A stretch of 64,000 bases of DNA from a bacterium (GCA_024742665.1 JANSYA010000001.1:496001-560000); one strand, 5' to 3'. Counted from the stretch's first letter, positions 50,873-62,160 are shown. The notes: a model not told the origin generated them from the sequence alone. A program made the numbers and translations.

Positions 50873-52414
50873 TTATTCGATGACCGTGCCGCTGACATAA
50901 CGCCGGAAGATTTCCATTTTGCGCGGGCCGAATACGCGGCGCTTGTTTTCTTTCAGCCACTTCTCGACGCCCAGATAGCTGACGCCGGGCTGTTCGCGTT
51001 TGCGCAGGGTTACGCCTTCTTCGTACAGAATGCGATACTCGCGCTTGACCATCTCGACCTGGCGCGAATAGGTCAGGTACGAGTCCACGTCTTCCCCGGA
51101 CAGATGGGCGAAACGATTGTTCCACCAGTCGATCAGAATCTTTTTCAAGAACTCTTCCGGATATTCTCGCACCGAGTTATTCGCTTCGTCCAAAAAGAAC
51201 ATCGCGCCCAGGCCGTGGGCGCGCAGTTCGTTGATTAACACGCGATAAAAAACGTTCGGCCCGCAGTGATAGAGAAACACGTCCGGCTTTTCCACACCGG
51301 GAAAATCATCGAGTAGAATCTTTACGGCGGTATCGTCCAGGTTCTCGGTGATCAGGTCGTGGTAGGCGACGATCGCGTGCTCGCCCTGGCCTTTGCGAAC
51401 GACGGCCGCCGCGGTGGACATTGGCGTATGCAGGAGGTCGTCTTCGTCGACATTGACATGATACGCGCTCTTTAGCTGTAAGATGCACTCTTCGAAATAT
51501 TTGATCGGCACTTCCATGCTGTAGGCCGGACTGCGGTTCCAATCCCGACTGCCCAGTAAGGGCACCGCGATCATACTGGAGCGGTTCAGCTTGTGTTCGC
51601 GGGTTTCGATGACGATGTTCAGTGCCACCGAGCCGCCGAGTTCCTGAGCCGGGCGGTCCAGAACTTCTTCGATGCGTGGGCCGCTGTCTTCGGCCAGGGC
51701 GTCGCCGTCTCCTTCAGAGGCCAGTTCTCCGAGAACTTCGGCGACTGTGTACTGCAGCGCATCGTCGAAGGCCACGGTGATTTTGTGGCTGCCGGTAATC
51801 GGATCGACGATCTCCTCCTGAATTTTCAGGTAGGTGCGCACTTCATCGAGAAAGTGTTCGGTCTGGCGCATCAACAGCGTCAGGGGTCGGTAGTATTCTT
51901 TTTCGATTTCAATCGCGATGTTCTGCGTGATTTTGATCACTGACAGAGTATCCAACACCTTCTGAATCTCGCGCCAGGTGTTCTTCGCCCTTTCGTTGAA
52001 TGTGCGAATCTTTTCGTACATTCGTTTGAGTTTTAAGAATTGAATCTGGCGGGGCTGGTTGGTCTGCTCGAAGTAGCGGCGTTCCAGGCGGCTGGCTTCT
52101 TTTAACAGGGATTGTTCCGCGGAGGTTTCGACATAGATCTGAAAACCCTTCTGGAGATGCTCAAGAGATTCTTCGAGCTTATCAGTAAATTGACCGACGG
52201 CCGTGCTGACGTCGGGCGGCAGAGTATCCGAGAGGAGTCGATCTCGGATGATTTCGACAGTGCTCCAGTGGGGGCGCAGCACCCCATCGATTGGTTTTTG
52301 AAAGACCCGGCTGTCTTTGATATCCGCGCTGGTAATATCGCCGGCGAAGTCGAGGTTGGGGGAGGCGTCTGCAGTTTGCGCCGGCTCGGGATCATCAAAA
52401 AACGGATGTAGCAT
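50873..52414 (-). CDS. Large conserved hypothetical protein
   Basis: 513 residues, soluble, no signal peptide. The first half is helical with coiled-coil character (LEESLEHLQKGFQIYV, LKLKRMYEKIRTFNERAK), the second half is mixed alpha/beta (AIVAYHDLITENLDDTAVKI). No family recognised. It lies next to ftsH on the same strand. Confidence 0.75.
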   Translation of the reverse strand: MLHPFFDDPEPAQTADASPNLDFAGDITSADIKDSRVFQKPIDGVLRPHWSTVEIIRDRLLSDTLPPDVSTAVGQFTDKLEESLEHLQKGFQIYVETSAEQSLLKEASRLERRYFEQTNQPRQIQFLKLKRMYEKIRTFNERAKNTWREIQKVLDTLSVIKITQNIAIEIEKEYYRPLTLLMRQTEHFLDEVRTYLKIQEEIVDPITGSHKITVAFDDALQYTVAEVLGELASEGDGDALAEDSGPRIEEVLDRPAQELGGSVALNIVIETREHKLNRSSMIAVPLLGSRDWNRSPAYSMEVPIKYFEECILQLKSAYHVNVDEDDLLHTPMSTAAAVVRKGQGEHAIVAYHDLITENLDDTAVKILLDDFPGVEKPDVFLYHCGPNVFYRVLINELRAHGLGAMFFLDEANNSVREYPEEFLKKILIDWWNNRFAHLSGEDVDSYLTYSRQVEMVKREYRILYEEGVTLRKREQPGVSYLGVEKWLKENKRRVFGPRKMEIFRRYVSGTVIE

Positions 52415-52514
52415 GCTTCTTTTACGATCCGCTCATCTATCGCAGCCGATTCCCGACCGGCCGTCCGACTGGCAATTATATCGCCGGAGCCGGCTCTCAG
52501 CCGGCTCCGAATCT

Positions 52515-54539
52515 TTATACAGCCGGCGCAGGAGAAGGATCGGCTGATGACGGTCCGACTTCACCGGTCCCGGTCGAACCCCGTTTCGCGTGATTTGTCG
52601 TCTGGGATTCCTGCAGCGCCGGGCTGACGATATCGTTCAATTCGTCGGCGTTGATGCTTTCGCGTTCGAGCAGCGCCCGGGCGATCAGCTCCAGCTTATC
52701 TTTGTTGTTCTTCAGCAAATCGCGACCGCGCTGCAGCTGTTCGCGCACAATGCGTTTCACTTCGGAATCGATGGTCGAAGCGGTTTCGTCGCTGTAGTTT
52801 CGCGACGATCCCATGTCGCGTCCGATAAATACGTTTTCGCTGTTGTCGGAATACGAAACCGTTCCCAGTGTTTCGCTCATGCCCCATTCGCAGACCATGC
52901 GCCGCGCGATATTCGTAGCGACCTGAATGTCGTTCGAAGCGCCGGTCGATGTATCGCCGAAGGTCAGCTCTTCCGCCAGATAGCCGCCCATGAGCACGCA
53001 GATGCGATCGTCCCAGTACTTGCTGGGCTGAATGTGGCGGTCTTCGACGGGCAGACTCTGAGTGAGTCCCAGGGCGCGACCGCGAGGAATGATCGTAACT
53101 TTGTGTACCGGTTCGGCGTAGGGCAACAGCGTGCCGATCAAAGCGTGCCCGCCTTCGTGATAGGCGATGACTTCCTTTTCGCTTTCGGTAATCAGGAATG
53201 AGCGACGTTCCGGACCCATCATGACTTTGTCTTTGGCTTCTTCCAGCTCTTCCATTGTCACGCGGCGTTTGTTGCGTCGCGCCGCCAGCAGGGCCGCTTC
53301 GTTAATCAAATTCGCGAGATCCGCTCCGGTAAAACCCGGCGTGCCCCGCGCGGTCTGATTCAAGTTCACGTCCGAGGTCATCGGAATCTTGCGTGCGTGG
53401 ATTTTTAGAATAGCTTCGCGACCGGTTACGTCCGGCGCGTCGACGACCACCTGGCGGTCAAAGCGGCCTGGCCGCAGCAGCGCGGGGTCGAGCACGTCGG
53501 GACGGTTGGTCGCGGCGATGACAATCACGCCTTCGTTTTCCTCGAAGCCGTCCATTTCAACCAGCATCTGGTTCAGGGTTTGTTCGCGCTCATCGTGACC
53601 GCCGCCGAGGCCCGCGCCCCGCAGGCGACCGACCGCGTCGATCTCATCGATGAACACGATACAGGGGCTGTTCTTTTTGGCCTGTTCGAAGAGATCTCGC
53701 ACGCGGCTTGCGCCGACGCCCACGAACATCTCGACGAAGTCGGAGCCGGAAATCGTATAAAACGGAACGCCCGCTTCGCCGGAGATGGCTTTCGCCAGCA
53801 GCGTCTTGCCGGTGCCGGGAGGGCCGACTAATAAAACGCCTTTGGGAATCTTCGCGCCGATCGCCTGGAATTTCCGCGGGTCTTTCAAGAAGTCGACGAC
53901 CTCGGTCAGTTCGACTTTGGCCTCGTCGCAGCCGGCCACGTCGGCAAACGTTACTTTCTTTTTGTCGTCCTGGTTCAGGCGGGCTTTGCTTTTGCCGAAG
54001 GCCAGGGCCCGGTTGCCGGTGCTTTGCAGCTGGCGCATCATGAACATCCACAGGATGACCAGAATTAAAATTACAGGCAGCAGAGTGAAGAGCGTGCCCA
54101 GCAGGCCGCCCTCGTCTTCGTTCAGGAATTCATAGTTGATGCCGGATTGCTCCAGCTGTCCGAGCAGCTCGTCGGACAGCGCGGCGGGCAGGCTTTCTAC
54201 GACGAAAGGATGCGTGCGCGACTTGAGCTTTTCCACGTCGTCTGTGGGCTCGATCTTATCGAGGGGCTTCACGTAGCGGCCGGTAATCTGGCGCGTCGAG
54301 ATTTGCAGGACGAAGCGCGGCTGGCTTTCGAATAGATTCGGAGTCGGCTTCAGCTGCTCTTTGCGCGTATAAATCGTGCCGATTTCCGCCTGGCCTGCTT
54401 CAGTCAGCATGCTCTTGAATTGAGAAAAGGAGAGCTTTTTGACTTCGCGGTTTTCGTTTTCGCGGAACTGCTGCGTGAAAACCAGGCCGAGAAAGATCGC
54501 CAGAATAATAAAGATAAAGTATTTCAGATTTTTGTTCAT
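52515..54539 (-). CDS. ftsH: ATP-dependent zinc metalloprotease FtsH
   Basis: 674 residues. Two membrane helices flank a periplasmic domain, then the AAA module ([19 protein letters not shown]alker [11 protein letters not shown]alker [22 protein letters not shown]) and the zinc protease with [11 protein letters not shown] (HExGH). It degrades membrane and short-lived cytoplasmic proteins. It precedes pth on the chromosome and shares its strand. Confidence 0.97.
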   Translation of the reverse strand: MNKNLKYFIFIILAIFLGLVFTQQFRENENREVKKLSFSQFKSMLTEAGQAEIGTIYTRKEQLKPTPNLFESQPRFVLQISTRQITGRYVKPLDKIEPTDDVEKLKSRTHPFVVESLPAALSDELLGQLEQSGINYEFLNEDEGGLLGTLFTLLPVILILVILWMFMMRQLQSTGNRALAFGKSKARLNQDDKKKVTFADVAGCDEAKVELTEVVDFLKDPRKFQAIGAKIPKGVLLVGPPGTGKTLLAKAISGEAGVPFYTISGSDFVEMFVGVGASRVRDLFEQAKKNSPCIVFIDEIDAVGRLRGAGLGGGHDEREQTLNQMLVEMDGFEENEGVIVIAATNRPDVLDPALLRPGRFDRQVVVDAPDVTGREAILKIHARKIPMTSDVNLNQTARGTPGFTGADLANLINEAALLAARRNKRRVTMEELEEAKDKVMMGPERRSFLITESEKEVIAYHEGGHALIGTLLPYAEPVHKVTIIPRGRALGLTQSLPVEDRHIQPSKYWDDRICVLMGGYLAEELTFGDTSTGASNDIQVATNIARRMVCEWGMSETLGTVSYSDNSENVFIGRDMGSSRNYSDETASTIDSEVKRIVREQLQRGRDLLKNNKDKLELIARALLERESINADELNDIVSPALQESQTTNHAKRGSTGTGEVGPSSADPSPAPAV

Positions 54540-54676
54540 GAGATAGTCGCGTGTCGCCGCCCGGTCCAGTTCTGGGTATTCCAGATCGCGTCGATCCGGA
54601 GATCTTGCGCTTCCAACAGTACCGGGCTAATGCCGTATATAGCAAAGTAACGAGTCCGGAACGGACCGTCAATCAT

Positions 54677-55240
54677 TCAGTGCTTGAATTTCTCGACGAC
54701 TTCGTCGATGTCGCCGTGGGTAATCGAACGAATCGCCGCCTCGGCGTCGTTAATGATGCCGATCAGCTGCAGGTTTTCAAGGGGCTCGAATTCCTGTTTT
54801 ACGTACTTTTCGCGTTTGAGTTTTTTGGGGTTCTCGCCCTTGATGCCGACCCGCACGCGAATGAATTCCGGCGATTTCAGCGCTTCGCGCAGGTTGCCGA
54901 TGCCGGGATGGGCGTAGTCGTCGCCGCCCTTTTCCACAACCAGTCGCCCCATATCCAGAGTGAAATCGTCCATGATGACGATGATGTCGTCGGGTTTGAT
55001 TCTGAGAAACGAAGCGATGTACAGAGCGGCTTCCCCGGAGAGCTCCGCGAAAGTCTGGGGCTTGAGAAGTACAATCTCCTCCCCCTCGAAATCCCCTCTG
55101 CCAATCAGAGATTTCTTTTTTTTGGTCCGGATGTCGACGTTGTTGTTATTCGCAATAACGTCGAGGATCTTAAAACCAATATTCGACCGGTGATTCGTGT
55201 AACGTTCACCGGGGTTGCCAAGTCCGATGATCAGTTTCAT
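54677..55240 (-). CDS. pth: Peptidyl-tRNA hydrolase family protein with altered active site
   Basis: 187 residues. The N-terminus MKLIIGLGNPGERY and the middle PDDIIVIMDDFTLDMG are Pth, and the gene sits in a conserved pth-rplY-prs order. But the catalytic His of the TRHN-G motif is replaced: the sequence reads TNHRSNIG, with Ser at that place and a His two residues earlier. The GGHNGL motif that supplies Asn is also lost (AHPGIGNLREAL). The Asp of DDFTLD is kept. Either it is a divergent but active Pth, or its activity has changed. Confidence 0.85.
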   Translation of the reverse strand: MKLIIGLGNPGERYTNHRSNIGFKILDVIANNNNVDIRTKKKKSLIGRGDFEGEEIVLLKPQTFAELSGEAALYIASFLRIKPDDIIVIMDDFTLDMGRLVVEKGGDDYAHPGIGNLREALKSPEFIRVRVGIKGENPKKLKREKYVKQEFEPLENLQLIGIINDAEAAIRSITHGDIDEVVEKFKH

Positions 55241-55335
55241 AAATAGTCGAGGTGTTGCTGCTTGATAACCTTGCTCAATGCTTCTGGCGCTTATATTAAC
55301 TTATGCCGGCCCTGAAAAATTCAAGGCCGTTTGAT

Positions 55336-55959
55336 TCAGCTCGCTTCCGCCGCCGCGGCGGCCGCTTCCGGAGCGTCTTCCGTTTCTTCATCCGCTTTAG
55401 TCATCCGCGAACGCGCAATGCGAACGATGATCGGATCGCCCTGCAGCAGAATTTCCCATTCTTTAGGAATGTCCAGCTGCGAAAGGGTTACGCCTTCGGA
55501 GACGCCCAGATTGGTCACATCTACGTGGATGATTTCTTTGAACGTCTCGGGGGTCGCGCGCACTTTCAGTTTGCTGATGTACTGCTCAAGAGCGCCGCCG
55601 GCTTTTACGCCTTTCGACGAACCAGTGACTTCGACCGGAACGGTCATCAGAGTCTTGCGACCGGGGGTGATGCGATAAAAGTCGACGTGCAGAACGCGGC
55701 CGCTGACGGGTTCGCGCTGCAGTTCTTTGACGATCACTTTGCCGGAGGCGTCGCTGCCCGCGACGTCCAATTGGATCACGCTGCTGGTCCGGAGGCCGGC
55801 CTGCATCACTTTCTGAAGCTCGGCGTTGTCGATCGTAATCACGGTGGATTTGCCGTCGGCGATAATATTGCCGGGAATCTTACCGTCGCGACGCATGCGT
55901 CCGACGACGCCCTTGCCGGTTTCTTTGCGCAGTTCGGAATTCAGTTTGAGTTCGCTCAT
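55336..55959 (-). CDS. rplY: 50S ribosomal protein L25/general stress protein Ctc
   Basis: 207 residues. N-terminal L25 domain (LNSELRKETGKGVVGRMRR) that binds 5S rRNA and the C-terminal CTC beta-domain (VPVEVTGSSKGVKAGGALEQ), ending in an Ala/Glu-rich tail. In the usual position between prs and pth. Confidence 0.95.
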   Translation of the reverse strand: MSELKLNSELRKETGKGVVGRMRRDGKIPGNIIADGKSTVITIDNAELQKVMQAGLRTSSVIQLDVAGSDASGKVIVKELQREPVSGRVLHVDFYRITPGRKTLMTVPVEVTGSSKGVKAGGALEQYISKLKVRATPETFKEIIHVDVTNLGVSEGVTLSQLDIPKEWEILLQGDPIIVRIARSRMTKADEETEDAPEAAAAAAEAS

Positions 55960-56035
55960 AATAGTTCAGTCTCCAGTGATTTGATTAATTCGTGTCGTTT
56001 TGCTTCGCGGCGGCTTATCGTATTTCGTTCCGCGT

Positions 56036-57010
56036 TCAGTTATTCAAGAAGAGCGAGCTGACCGATTCCTCGTTGTGAATGCGGCGGATCGCCTCTCCGT
56101 ATAGTTTTGCGACGGAGAGAGATTTGATCTTGTCGATGCGCTTCTCCGCCGGTAAGTCGATGGTGTTCGATAAAATGATTTCGTCGATGTTGGATTCCTG
56201 CAGGCGTTCAATCGCCGGTCCGGAAAGCACGCCATGCGTCGCGCAGGCCATAACCGAAGTCGCGCCGTTGTTCTTCAGCGCCGTCGCCGCTTTGGTAATC
56301 GTGCCGGCGGTATCGATCATATCGTCGTATAAAATACAGGTCTTGCCTTCGACTTCGCCGATGACGTGCATGACTTCCGATACGTTCGCCTGGGGCCGGC
56401 GTTTGTCGATGATCGCGAGACCCGCGCCGATCTGACGCGCGAGAAAACGCGCGCGTTCGACTCCGCCGGAGTCCGGCGAGACTACCACGAGATCGCTTAA
56501 CTTTTTGTCTTTGATATATTCCACGAAGACCGGCGCGGCGTACAGGTGATCCACCGGGATGTGAAAGAATCCCTGAATCTGATCCGCGTGCAGGTCCATG
56601 CACAGCAGGCGATTGGGACCCATCGATTCGAGCAGGTCGGCCATCACGCGGGCGCTGATCGGCACGCGGGGCTCGCTCTTGCGATCCTGGCGGCCGTAGC
56701 CGTAATAGGGCATCACGACGGTCATGCGAGCGGCGGATGCGCGGCGGGCCGCGTCCATCATCAGAATCAGCTGCATGAGGTTGTCGTTGGCCGGACTGGA
56801 AATCGGCTGGATAATAAATACGTCGCGACCGCGCACATTCTCGTTGAGTTTGACCGAGATTTCGCCGTCGGAAAAGGTTTTGATCTGAGCGTCGCCCAGG
56901 CGCACGTCCAGATAGTCGCAGATTTCCTGGGCCAGCGGGCGATTGGCTTCACCGGAAAAGATTAATTGCTGATAAGATTTTGACACGCGTCCGCCCGCTC
57001 CCTGCTTCAT
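56036..57010 (-). CDS. prs: Ribose-phosphate pyrophosphokinase
   Basis: 324 residues. [18 protein letters not shown] and [16 protein letters not shown] at the N-terminus, [20 protein letters not shown] in the ribose-5-phosphate/PPi region and [13 protein letters not shown] (PRPP-binding) near the end are diagnostic. It makes PRPP for nucleotides, His and Trp. The glmU-like gene lies directly upstream, 10 bp away. Confidence 0.97.
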   Translation of the reverse strand: MKQGAGGRVSKSYQQLIFSGEANRPLAQEICDYLDVRLGDAQIKTFSDGEISVKLNENVRGRDVFIIQPISSPANDNLMQLILMMDAARRASAARMTVVMPYYGYGRQDRKSEPRVPISARVMADLLESMGPNRLLCMDLHADQIQGFFHIPVDHLYAAPVFVEYIKDKKLSDLVVVSPDSGGVERARFLARQIGAGLAIIDKRRPQANVSEVMHVIGEVEGKTCILYDDMIDTAGTITKAATALKNNGATSVMACATHGVLSGPAIERLQESNIDEIILSNTIDLPAEKRIDKIKSLSVAKLYGEAIRRIHNEESVSSLFLNN

Positions 57011-57020
57011 CCCTCGAACC

Positions 57021-57818
57021 TCAGGCCAGCCCGGAGGACTGTGAGAGTTTGAGTTTTTCTTCCAAAAATTTCAGTTCCACGGGGGAGTTTACGCCCTGTG
57101 CTTCGGTGGCGTCCGTTAAAGTGACGGTGCCGATCGTGTGTCCGGCTTCGCGGTTCAATACGAGCGCGTCCGGCAGATAGTATTCGCCCTGGGCGTTGTT
57201 CGAACCGATCTTGCGCAGCAGCGAGAAGATCTCCGGTCCTGTAAAAACGTAGGTGCCGATATTTACTTCCTGGACTTTGCGAATTTCATCCGAGGCGTCT
57301 TTTTCTTCGACGTTGCGTTCGACCTGACCATCGGCGTCGCGCATAATCCGCCCGTAACCGGTCGGGTCTTCCATGCGGGTCGTCAGCAGGCTCAGGCCGT
57401 GGCCGCCGTTCGAGTGGGTTTCTAAAAGTTCGCGAAAGCTGCCGCTCTGGATCATGGGCTGGTCGCCGGAAGCGACGAGAATGGGGCCGCTGTAGTCGGA
57501 CAGGGAGTCTGCCGCGCACAGAAAGGCGTGCCCGGTGCCGAGCTGTTCCGTTTGTTCGGCGAACTGAACTTGAATTTCGTCGCTCAGTCCGGAAGCCGCA
57601 ATATGGTCTGCAACGAGCTTGCGAACGACGTCCTGCTGATAGCCGACGATAAAAACAATGCGTCGAATGCCCGCTTCGACCAGATGATCGATCACGTGAC
57701 TCAGCAGGGGGCGTCCCGCGAGAATCGCCGCGACCTTGGGTAGATCCGATTTCATGCGAGTGCCTTTGCCGGCCGCCAGCACAACCGCGGCCTTCGCGTC
57801 TTTGGATGAAATCGCCAT
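57021..57818 (-). CDS. UDP-GlcNAc pyrophosphorylase domain protein (GlmU N-terminal half)
   Basis: 265 residues from the ATG at 57818 ([20 protein letters not shown]); the frame extends upstream into tRNA-Gln, so the longer start is rejected. [20 protein letters not shown] is the nucleotidyltransferase signature and ASGDQPM the metal-binding loop. It has only the uridyltransferase half of GlmU; the left-handed beta-helix acetyltransferase is absent, so GlmM-product acetylation must be encoded elsewhere. It supplies UDP-GlcNAc for peptidoglycan and lipid A. Confidence 0.9.
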   Translation of the reverse strand: MAISSKDAKAAVVLAAGKGTRMKSDLPKVAAILAGRPLLSHVIDHLVEAGIRRIVFIVGYQQDVVRKLVADHIAASGLSDEIQVQFAEQTEQLGTGHAFLCAADSLSDYSGPILVASGDQPMIQSGSFRELLETHSNGGHGLSLLTTRMEDPTGYGRIMRDADGQVERNVEEKDASDEIRKVQEVNIGTYVFTGPEIFSLLRKIGSNNAQGEYYLPDALVLNREAGHTIGTVTLTDATEAQGVNSPVELKFLEEKLKLSQSSGLA

Positions 57819-57855
57819 TGGATAGTGATAAAAAGCTGTGATTATGACAGGACTG

Positions 57856-57927
57856 CTGGGCCGGGAGGATTCGAACCTCCGTATGCCTGGACCAAAACCA
57901 GGTGCCTTACCGCTTGGCGACGGCCCA
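57856..57927 (-). tRNA. tRNA-Gln(TTG), ordinary form
   Basis: Acceptor TGGGCCG/CGGCCCA, anticodon loop TTTTGGT in stem CCTGG/CCAGG, canonical T arm GGAGG-TTCGAAT-CCTCC. Between ispE and glmU-like on the same strand. Its existence makes the array Gln(TTG) redundant in decoding terms. Confidence 0.95.
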
Positions 57928-57994
57928 ATGTTCTTGTATCCCTCCGCGAAACACATTCGCGAAGGGGCGCGTTCCCCGGAATTTCCGCTATCGC

Positions 57995-58996
57995 TTACCG
58001 TGAATCCGAATTCGTCGACGCGCTGCCGGCGAATTGGAACGGCTGAAATCGGAAGTCCGAAAACTGCTTTTGCATCCGCTCAAGCACCCGCTGCTGCTCT
58101 GTCTTATCGGACACCAGACCATACAGACTGGAACCCGATCCGCTCAGAGATGCGAACCGTGCGCCGTGATCGAAAAAAGCCTTCTTGACGGACCCAAGCG
58201 ATGTGTGCATCGCGAAAGCCGGCGCCTCGAAATCGTTATTCAGATCATCCCGAACCGCGTTCCAATCTGACCTGGCCAGAGCGGCACGCGTATCCGTGCG
58301 GAGCCCCGACAAGATCCTGGGAGGGGGGGCTGGCTGTAAAGTCCTTTTTAACTGCGAGTACGCGATTCCCGTATCGATTTTCAACATCGGAAAGCACAGC
58401 ACGCCCAGACCGGCGCCCACCTGAATCTCTTCAATTATGTCGCCAGTTCCGTGTAGCAGGGCCGGCTTCCCGTGCAGGAAAAAAGGAACGTCGGCTCCCA
58501 GCTTCGATGCGATCGGCAGCAGCTCATCGTTCGAGCGATCAAAGCGATCGCGAATCCAGGCGAGCAGGGTGCCCGCGTCGGAGCTGCCGCCGCCCAGTCC
58601 GCCGCCGGTCGGTACGCGTTTGATCAAATGAGCGTGCAAGGCCGTGTCCCGCAGGTCCTGGGTTTCCGCCAGGGCGCGCCACACGAGATTCGCCTCTGAA
58701 GCAGAAGCGGGAGCGCCGCCGGAGTTCTGGCGCTGCGAGTCTGACGAGCCGCCGGGCGCGTCAGCTTCACTCCCGGAACGTTCGCTGACCAATTCGAAGT
58801 CCGCGCGGATCGCGTCGGGCAGTTCGTTGTCGGTAGTCAGGCGATCGGATTCCGCAGGGGAGCCCGGGACTTCCGTAATGGTGAGGGTGTCGCCGAAGTC
58901 GATCGGCAGGAAGATGCTGGAGATGAAGTGGTAGCCGTCGGCCGCGCGGCGGTGGTGCACCTGCAGGCCGAGGTTGATTTTTGCGGGGCAGAGCAC
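57995..58996 (-). CDS. ispE: 4-diphosphocytidyl-2-C-methyl-D-erythritol kinase
   Basis: 333 residues. GHMP-kinase family: AKINLGLQVHHRRAADGYH at the N-terminus and PTGGGLGGGSSDAGTLLAWI as the ATP-binding loop. It phosphorylates CDP-ME in the non-mevalonate isoprenoid pathway. An insert of about 35 residues rich in Ser and Gly (near residues 60-100) is unusual. Confidence 0.95.
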   Translation of the reverse strand: MLCPAKINLGLQVHHRRAADGYHFISSIFLPIDFGDTLTITEVPGSPAESDRLTTDNELPDAIRADFELVSERSGSEADAPGGSSDSQRQNSGGAPASASEANLVWRALAETQDLRDTALHAHLIKRVPTGGGLGGGSSDAGTLLAWIRDRFDRSNDELLPIASKLGADVPFFLHGKPALLHGTGDIIEEIQVGAGLGVLCFPMLKIDTGIAYSQLKRTLQPAPPPRILSGLRTDTRAALARSDWNAVRDDLNNDFEAPAFAMHTSLGSVKKAFFDHGARFASLSGSGSSLYGLVSDKTEQQRVLERMQKQFSDFRFQPFQFAGSASTNSDSR

Positions 58997-59003
58997 CCCG
59001 GGA

Positions 59004-59162
59004 TTATTTGCTGAGTTTCTTCTCGACGTACTTCACGTGCTTGCGGGCGCGGGGGTCAAATTTCATGACTTCCAGTTTGCCCTGCTGCTTCTTTTTGTTT
59101 TTCGTGAACGTATAGAAGTGACCGGTTCCGGCCGTAGACTCAAGTTTGAACAGTTCCCGCAT
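59004..59162 (-). CDS. rpmG: 50S ribosomal protein L33
   Basis: 52 residues from the ATG at 59162 ([20 protein letters not shown]), then [25 protein letters not shown]. No Cys pairs, so the zinc-free (C-) form. Seven bases upstream of the ispE start on the same strand. Confidence 0.95.
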   Translation of the reverse strand: MRELFKLESTAGTGHFYTFTKNKKKQQGKLEVMKFDPRARKHVKYVEKKLSK

Positions 59163-59343
59163 AGTGCCGCCAGATTCGGCGGCGTGTGTACCGTGTCTAC
59201 TGGAATTCAGCGCGGGCGCCCGGCCGGTCGGCGGGGCATCGAATCCGGCGGTGCTTTCGGAGCATTTCTGCGAGGGCTGAAACCGTCGGTCCGGCATGCC
59301 GCGACACGGAGCTCCCGGGCCGGCGCGGTACCCGCCTGTGCGC

Positions 59344-61275
59344 CTATTTTTTCTTCGGTTTGAAATCGGCGGCGTCGATTTCGTGTTTGTTCATTTTGAG
59401 GCGAAAGTTGCCGCGATCCAGACCGCTCTGCTGGGCCGCTTTCGAGATATTGCCCCGGGCCGCCGCCAGGGCCCGGCGGATATAGTCGGCTTCGAAGGCG
59501 TCCCGGGCGTCGAAGTAGATCGTCTCGGGCGCTGCCCCGTCGGTCTGCGTTCGGCCGCCGGCCGCTTCCGAATCCTCGCGATCGTCCGTGCCGCCGGCGC
59601 TGTTTTGCGCGCCCGGATCGCCGGCTGATTCGGCCGTTTCGCCTGCATTCGGAGCGCCGTTCGGTGCGGTCGTCGCGTCGCCTGCATTCGTTGCACTGGC
59701 CGTAGCGCCGCCGGGCTGGCCCTGGCGCCGGGCCACGAAAATTTGATCGGTGTTTTGAATCAGCGGTCCGCCGGCATGCAGGATCACCAGGCGATGCACG
59801 GCGTTTTCGAGTTCGCGTACATTGCCGGGCCACTCCGCCGCTTCCATCAGGGCGAAGATCTCGGGGGCGAAACCCTGGATTTCGGTTTTGTTTTCGAGTA
59901 CGGTATAACGTTCCAGGAAGTGCTGCATCAGCGGCGCGATGTCTTCGCGGCGTTCGCGTAAGGCCGGGATTCGCAGGACCACCGTCGCCAGCCGATCAAA
60001 GAGATCCCGGCGCATGAGCCCTGGTCCAGGATTTGCGCCGTCTTCCGAGCTGACCTGCGCCGCCGCCTCGGTCAAAGCCGGCGCCCGCTTGATTTCAGAA
60101 GGCCGCGCCGTGACGTCGCTCATGTCGCCGTCGCCGGCAATGTCGCGATTGGTGGCGGCGATAATACGCACGTCGACTTTGATCTCGTCGCTCTGGCCGC
60201 CGACCCGGCGAAACGAACCTTCTTGCAAAAAGCGCAGGAGCTTCGCCTGCATGGCCGGACTCATTTCGCCGACTTCGTCGAGAAAGAGCGTGCCGCCGGC
60301 AGCCGCTTCGAGCAGGCCGGCGCGGGTTTTATCGGCGCCGGTGAAGGCGCCCTTTTCGTAGCCGAAGAGTTCGCTTTCGAGCAGAGACTCCACCAGTCCC
60401 GCGCAGTTCAGTTTGATAAAGGGCGCGTCCGAGCGATCGCTCTCACGATGCAAAGCATCGGCCACGAGCTCTTTACCGACGCCGCGCTCCCCGAGAATCA
60501 AAACCGAAGCGCTGGACGGCGCGGCGAGATCGATCAGGCGCTGGACTTCTTGCAGTCCGGCGCTGCCGCCGATCAGAGTCCGGCGCTTTAGTTTTGCCAG
60601 GCCGGCCAGAGCGCGGTCGCGTTCACCGGCCACTTCTTCGAAGCGCTGGCTGGTGCTCAGAGAAATGCCGGCCTGGATCGCCAGCTTTTCCAGGAAGTAG
60701 TAGTCTTCTCCCTGGAAGGGGCGCGGCTCTTCGCGACTCACTGTGAACAGTCCGTGGGTGTGTTCGTCGATGGCGAAAAACGCCGACTCGGCCCGCGTCG
60801 GACGATAGCCGCCGGTTTCGCTGCCGCCCAGGGCTTTGCCGAGCGCCGCGTCCAATCCCGAAACGATAAAGCTGCGGTCGTAGTCGTGTTCGACCTGGCC
60901 GGCCTGCAGCGTCAGCGTCGCGGTCTGCTCGGCGGGCTGATCGCTTTGCGAGGTTAAGGGATCGGAAGTGCCGGCGCTGGCCAGCAGGCGAAAGCGATAC
61001 TGCTTTTGTTCGGGCAGGCGCGGCGCGGCGGAATCGTCGACGGATTCACTCGTGCCGGCTTTGCGTGCGGTATCGTTTTTATGATCGTCGCGGCCGGAAT
61101 CGTTTTTGCGACCGCCGCGGGCCGCGCCTTCGAGCAGCCAGATCTCGGCGCTGTCGGCGTCGAGCAGCGCGAGCGTTGAAAGCGTAATTGATTTGAGAAG
61201 ATCGCGAGAGTCCAGCCGGGAGCTGATCGCCGTATTGATTTCGATCAGCTCCTCCAGCTTGCGTTTGCGACTCAT
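59344..61275 (-). CDS. GAF-domain sigma54-dependent transcriptional activator
   Basis: 643 residues. An N-terminal GAF sensor (about 15-210) is followed by the AAA+ domain with [16 protein letters not shown], the sigma54-contact loop [14 protein letters not shown] and [20 protein letters not shown]; a C-terminal Fis-type helix-turn-helix ([19 protein letters not shown]) closes it. Two low-complexity inserts (after Walker A, and Ala/Gly-rich before the HTH) are unusual. It needs RpoN for transcription. Confidence 0.94.
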   Translation of the reverse strand: MSRKRKLEELIEINTAISSRLDSRDLLKSITLSTLALLDADSAEIWLLEGAARGGRKNDSGRDDHKNDTARKAGTSESVDDSAAPRLPEQKQYRFRLLASAGTSDPLTSQSDQPAEQTATLTLQAGQVEHDYDRSFIVSGLDAALGKALGGSETGGYRPTRAESAFFAIDEHTHGLFTVSREEPRPFQGEDYYFLEKLAIQAGISLSTSQRFEEVAGERDRALAGLAKLKRRTLIGGSAGLQEVQRLIDLAAPSSASVLILGERGVGKELVADALHRESDRSDAPFIKLNCAGLVESLLESELFGYEKGAFTGADKTRAGLLEAAAGGTLFLDEVGEMSPAMQAKLLRFLQEGSFRRVGGQSDEIKVDVRIIAATNRDIAGDGDMSDVTARPSEIKRAPALTEAAAQVSSEDGANPGPGLMRRDLFDRLATVVLRIPALRERREDIAPLMQHFLERYTVLENKTEIQGFAPEIFALMEAAEWPGNVRELENAVHRLVILHAGGPLIQNTDQIFVARRQGQPGGATASATNAGDATTAPNGAPNAGETAESAGDPGAQNSAGGTDDREDSEAAGGRTQTDGAAPETIYFDARDAFEADYIRRALAAARGNISKAAQQSGLDRGNFRLKMNKHEIDAADFKPKKK

Positions 61276-61287
61276 AGTTTCAGCGTT

Positions 61288-62160
61288 CTATTGCAGTAAG
61301 ATTTTCTGGAGAATCAGCTTCTCGCGGGCGTCGAAGTAGTCCGCGTATTCGGTCATGATCTCTTTCGCCAGATCAAGGCTCAGATAGTCGACCGTGCGTG
61401 TAAAGGCTTTCCCCCGGTACGGTTCGTACCACTGAAAGATCAGACCGCCGTCCGGTTCCCAGATGTCGGCGCCTTTCATTTCTTTATTCACGGTGCTGCG
61501 GGCGTTCAGACCGTAGATCACCGCCAGCTTGTCTTTGACGTACTGCGACAGGATAAAGGGCGTGCTGACCTTCACGTGGTAGAGGCGCGATTCGACTTCG
61601 TCGTGCTCTTCGGTGCTCAGATTATGATTTTGTAATAAGGCCACGTTGTAAGGCGTTTTATAAAAGCTGTAGCGATACATTACGTCGTTTCGTTTCACCA
61701 GAATAAAGCGATTGCGTTCTTCATTCAGGATTTCCACGCGTTCGATGGCGGTCGCGGAAGTCGCCAGGTTCTTCAGGCGCGTGCGCACTTCGGTGAAAGT
61801 GCTGCCCCAGGGCGCGTCGGCGAAACCGTTTAAGGGCGCGCTGCCGAGCTGACCGGCCTGCCCGTCGGCCTGGGTCAGGACAAAGCTCTCGGATTCCCCG
61901 GCCATGTCCGCGCTGCTGACGTCGTTGTTCATGCCGGGCGGCAGCTCCGCCGTGGCGTTGGGATCAAAAAGCAGTTCGTTTTCAGCAGTTTCGGCGGCCG
62001 CGTCTGAATCAAAGAGTCCGGTTTCGTTCTGGCTGTCGGCTTCGACGATGGACTGGGGGAACAGGGCGCCGCCCGTGCTCAGGGCGACGAGGGTCGCGGC
62101 CAGGAGTAGAGGCGCGGCGAAGAAGCGGGGGCCGGTGATCGAGGAAGCTCGCAGATTCAT
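61288..62160 (-). CDS. Exported conserved hypothetical protein
   Basis: 290 residues from the ATG at 62160. A signal peptide (AAPLLLAATLVALSTGGALF) is followed by an acidic linker and a beta-rich C-terminal domain (APWGSTFTEVRTRLKNLATS, then FYKTPYNVALLQNHNLSTEE). APWG-x3-F starts a repeat seen in exported 'DUF'-type domains. Function unknown; probably periplasmic. Confidence 0.78.
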   Translation of the reverse strand: MNLRASSITGPRFFAAPLLLAATLVALSTGGALFPQSIVEADSQNETGLFDSDAAAETAENELLFDPNATAELPPGMNNDVSSADMAGESESFVLTQADGQAGQLGSAPLNGFADAPWGSTFTEVRTRLKNLATSATAIERVEILNEERNRFILVKRNDVMYRYSFYKTPYNVALLQNHNLSTEEHDEVESRLYHVKVSTPFILSQYVKDKLAVIYGLNARSTVNKEMKGADIWEPDGGLIFQWYEPYRGKAFTRTVDYLSLDLAKEIMTEYADYFDAREKLILQKILLQ

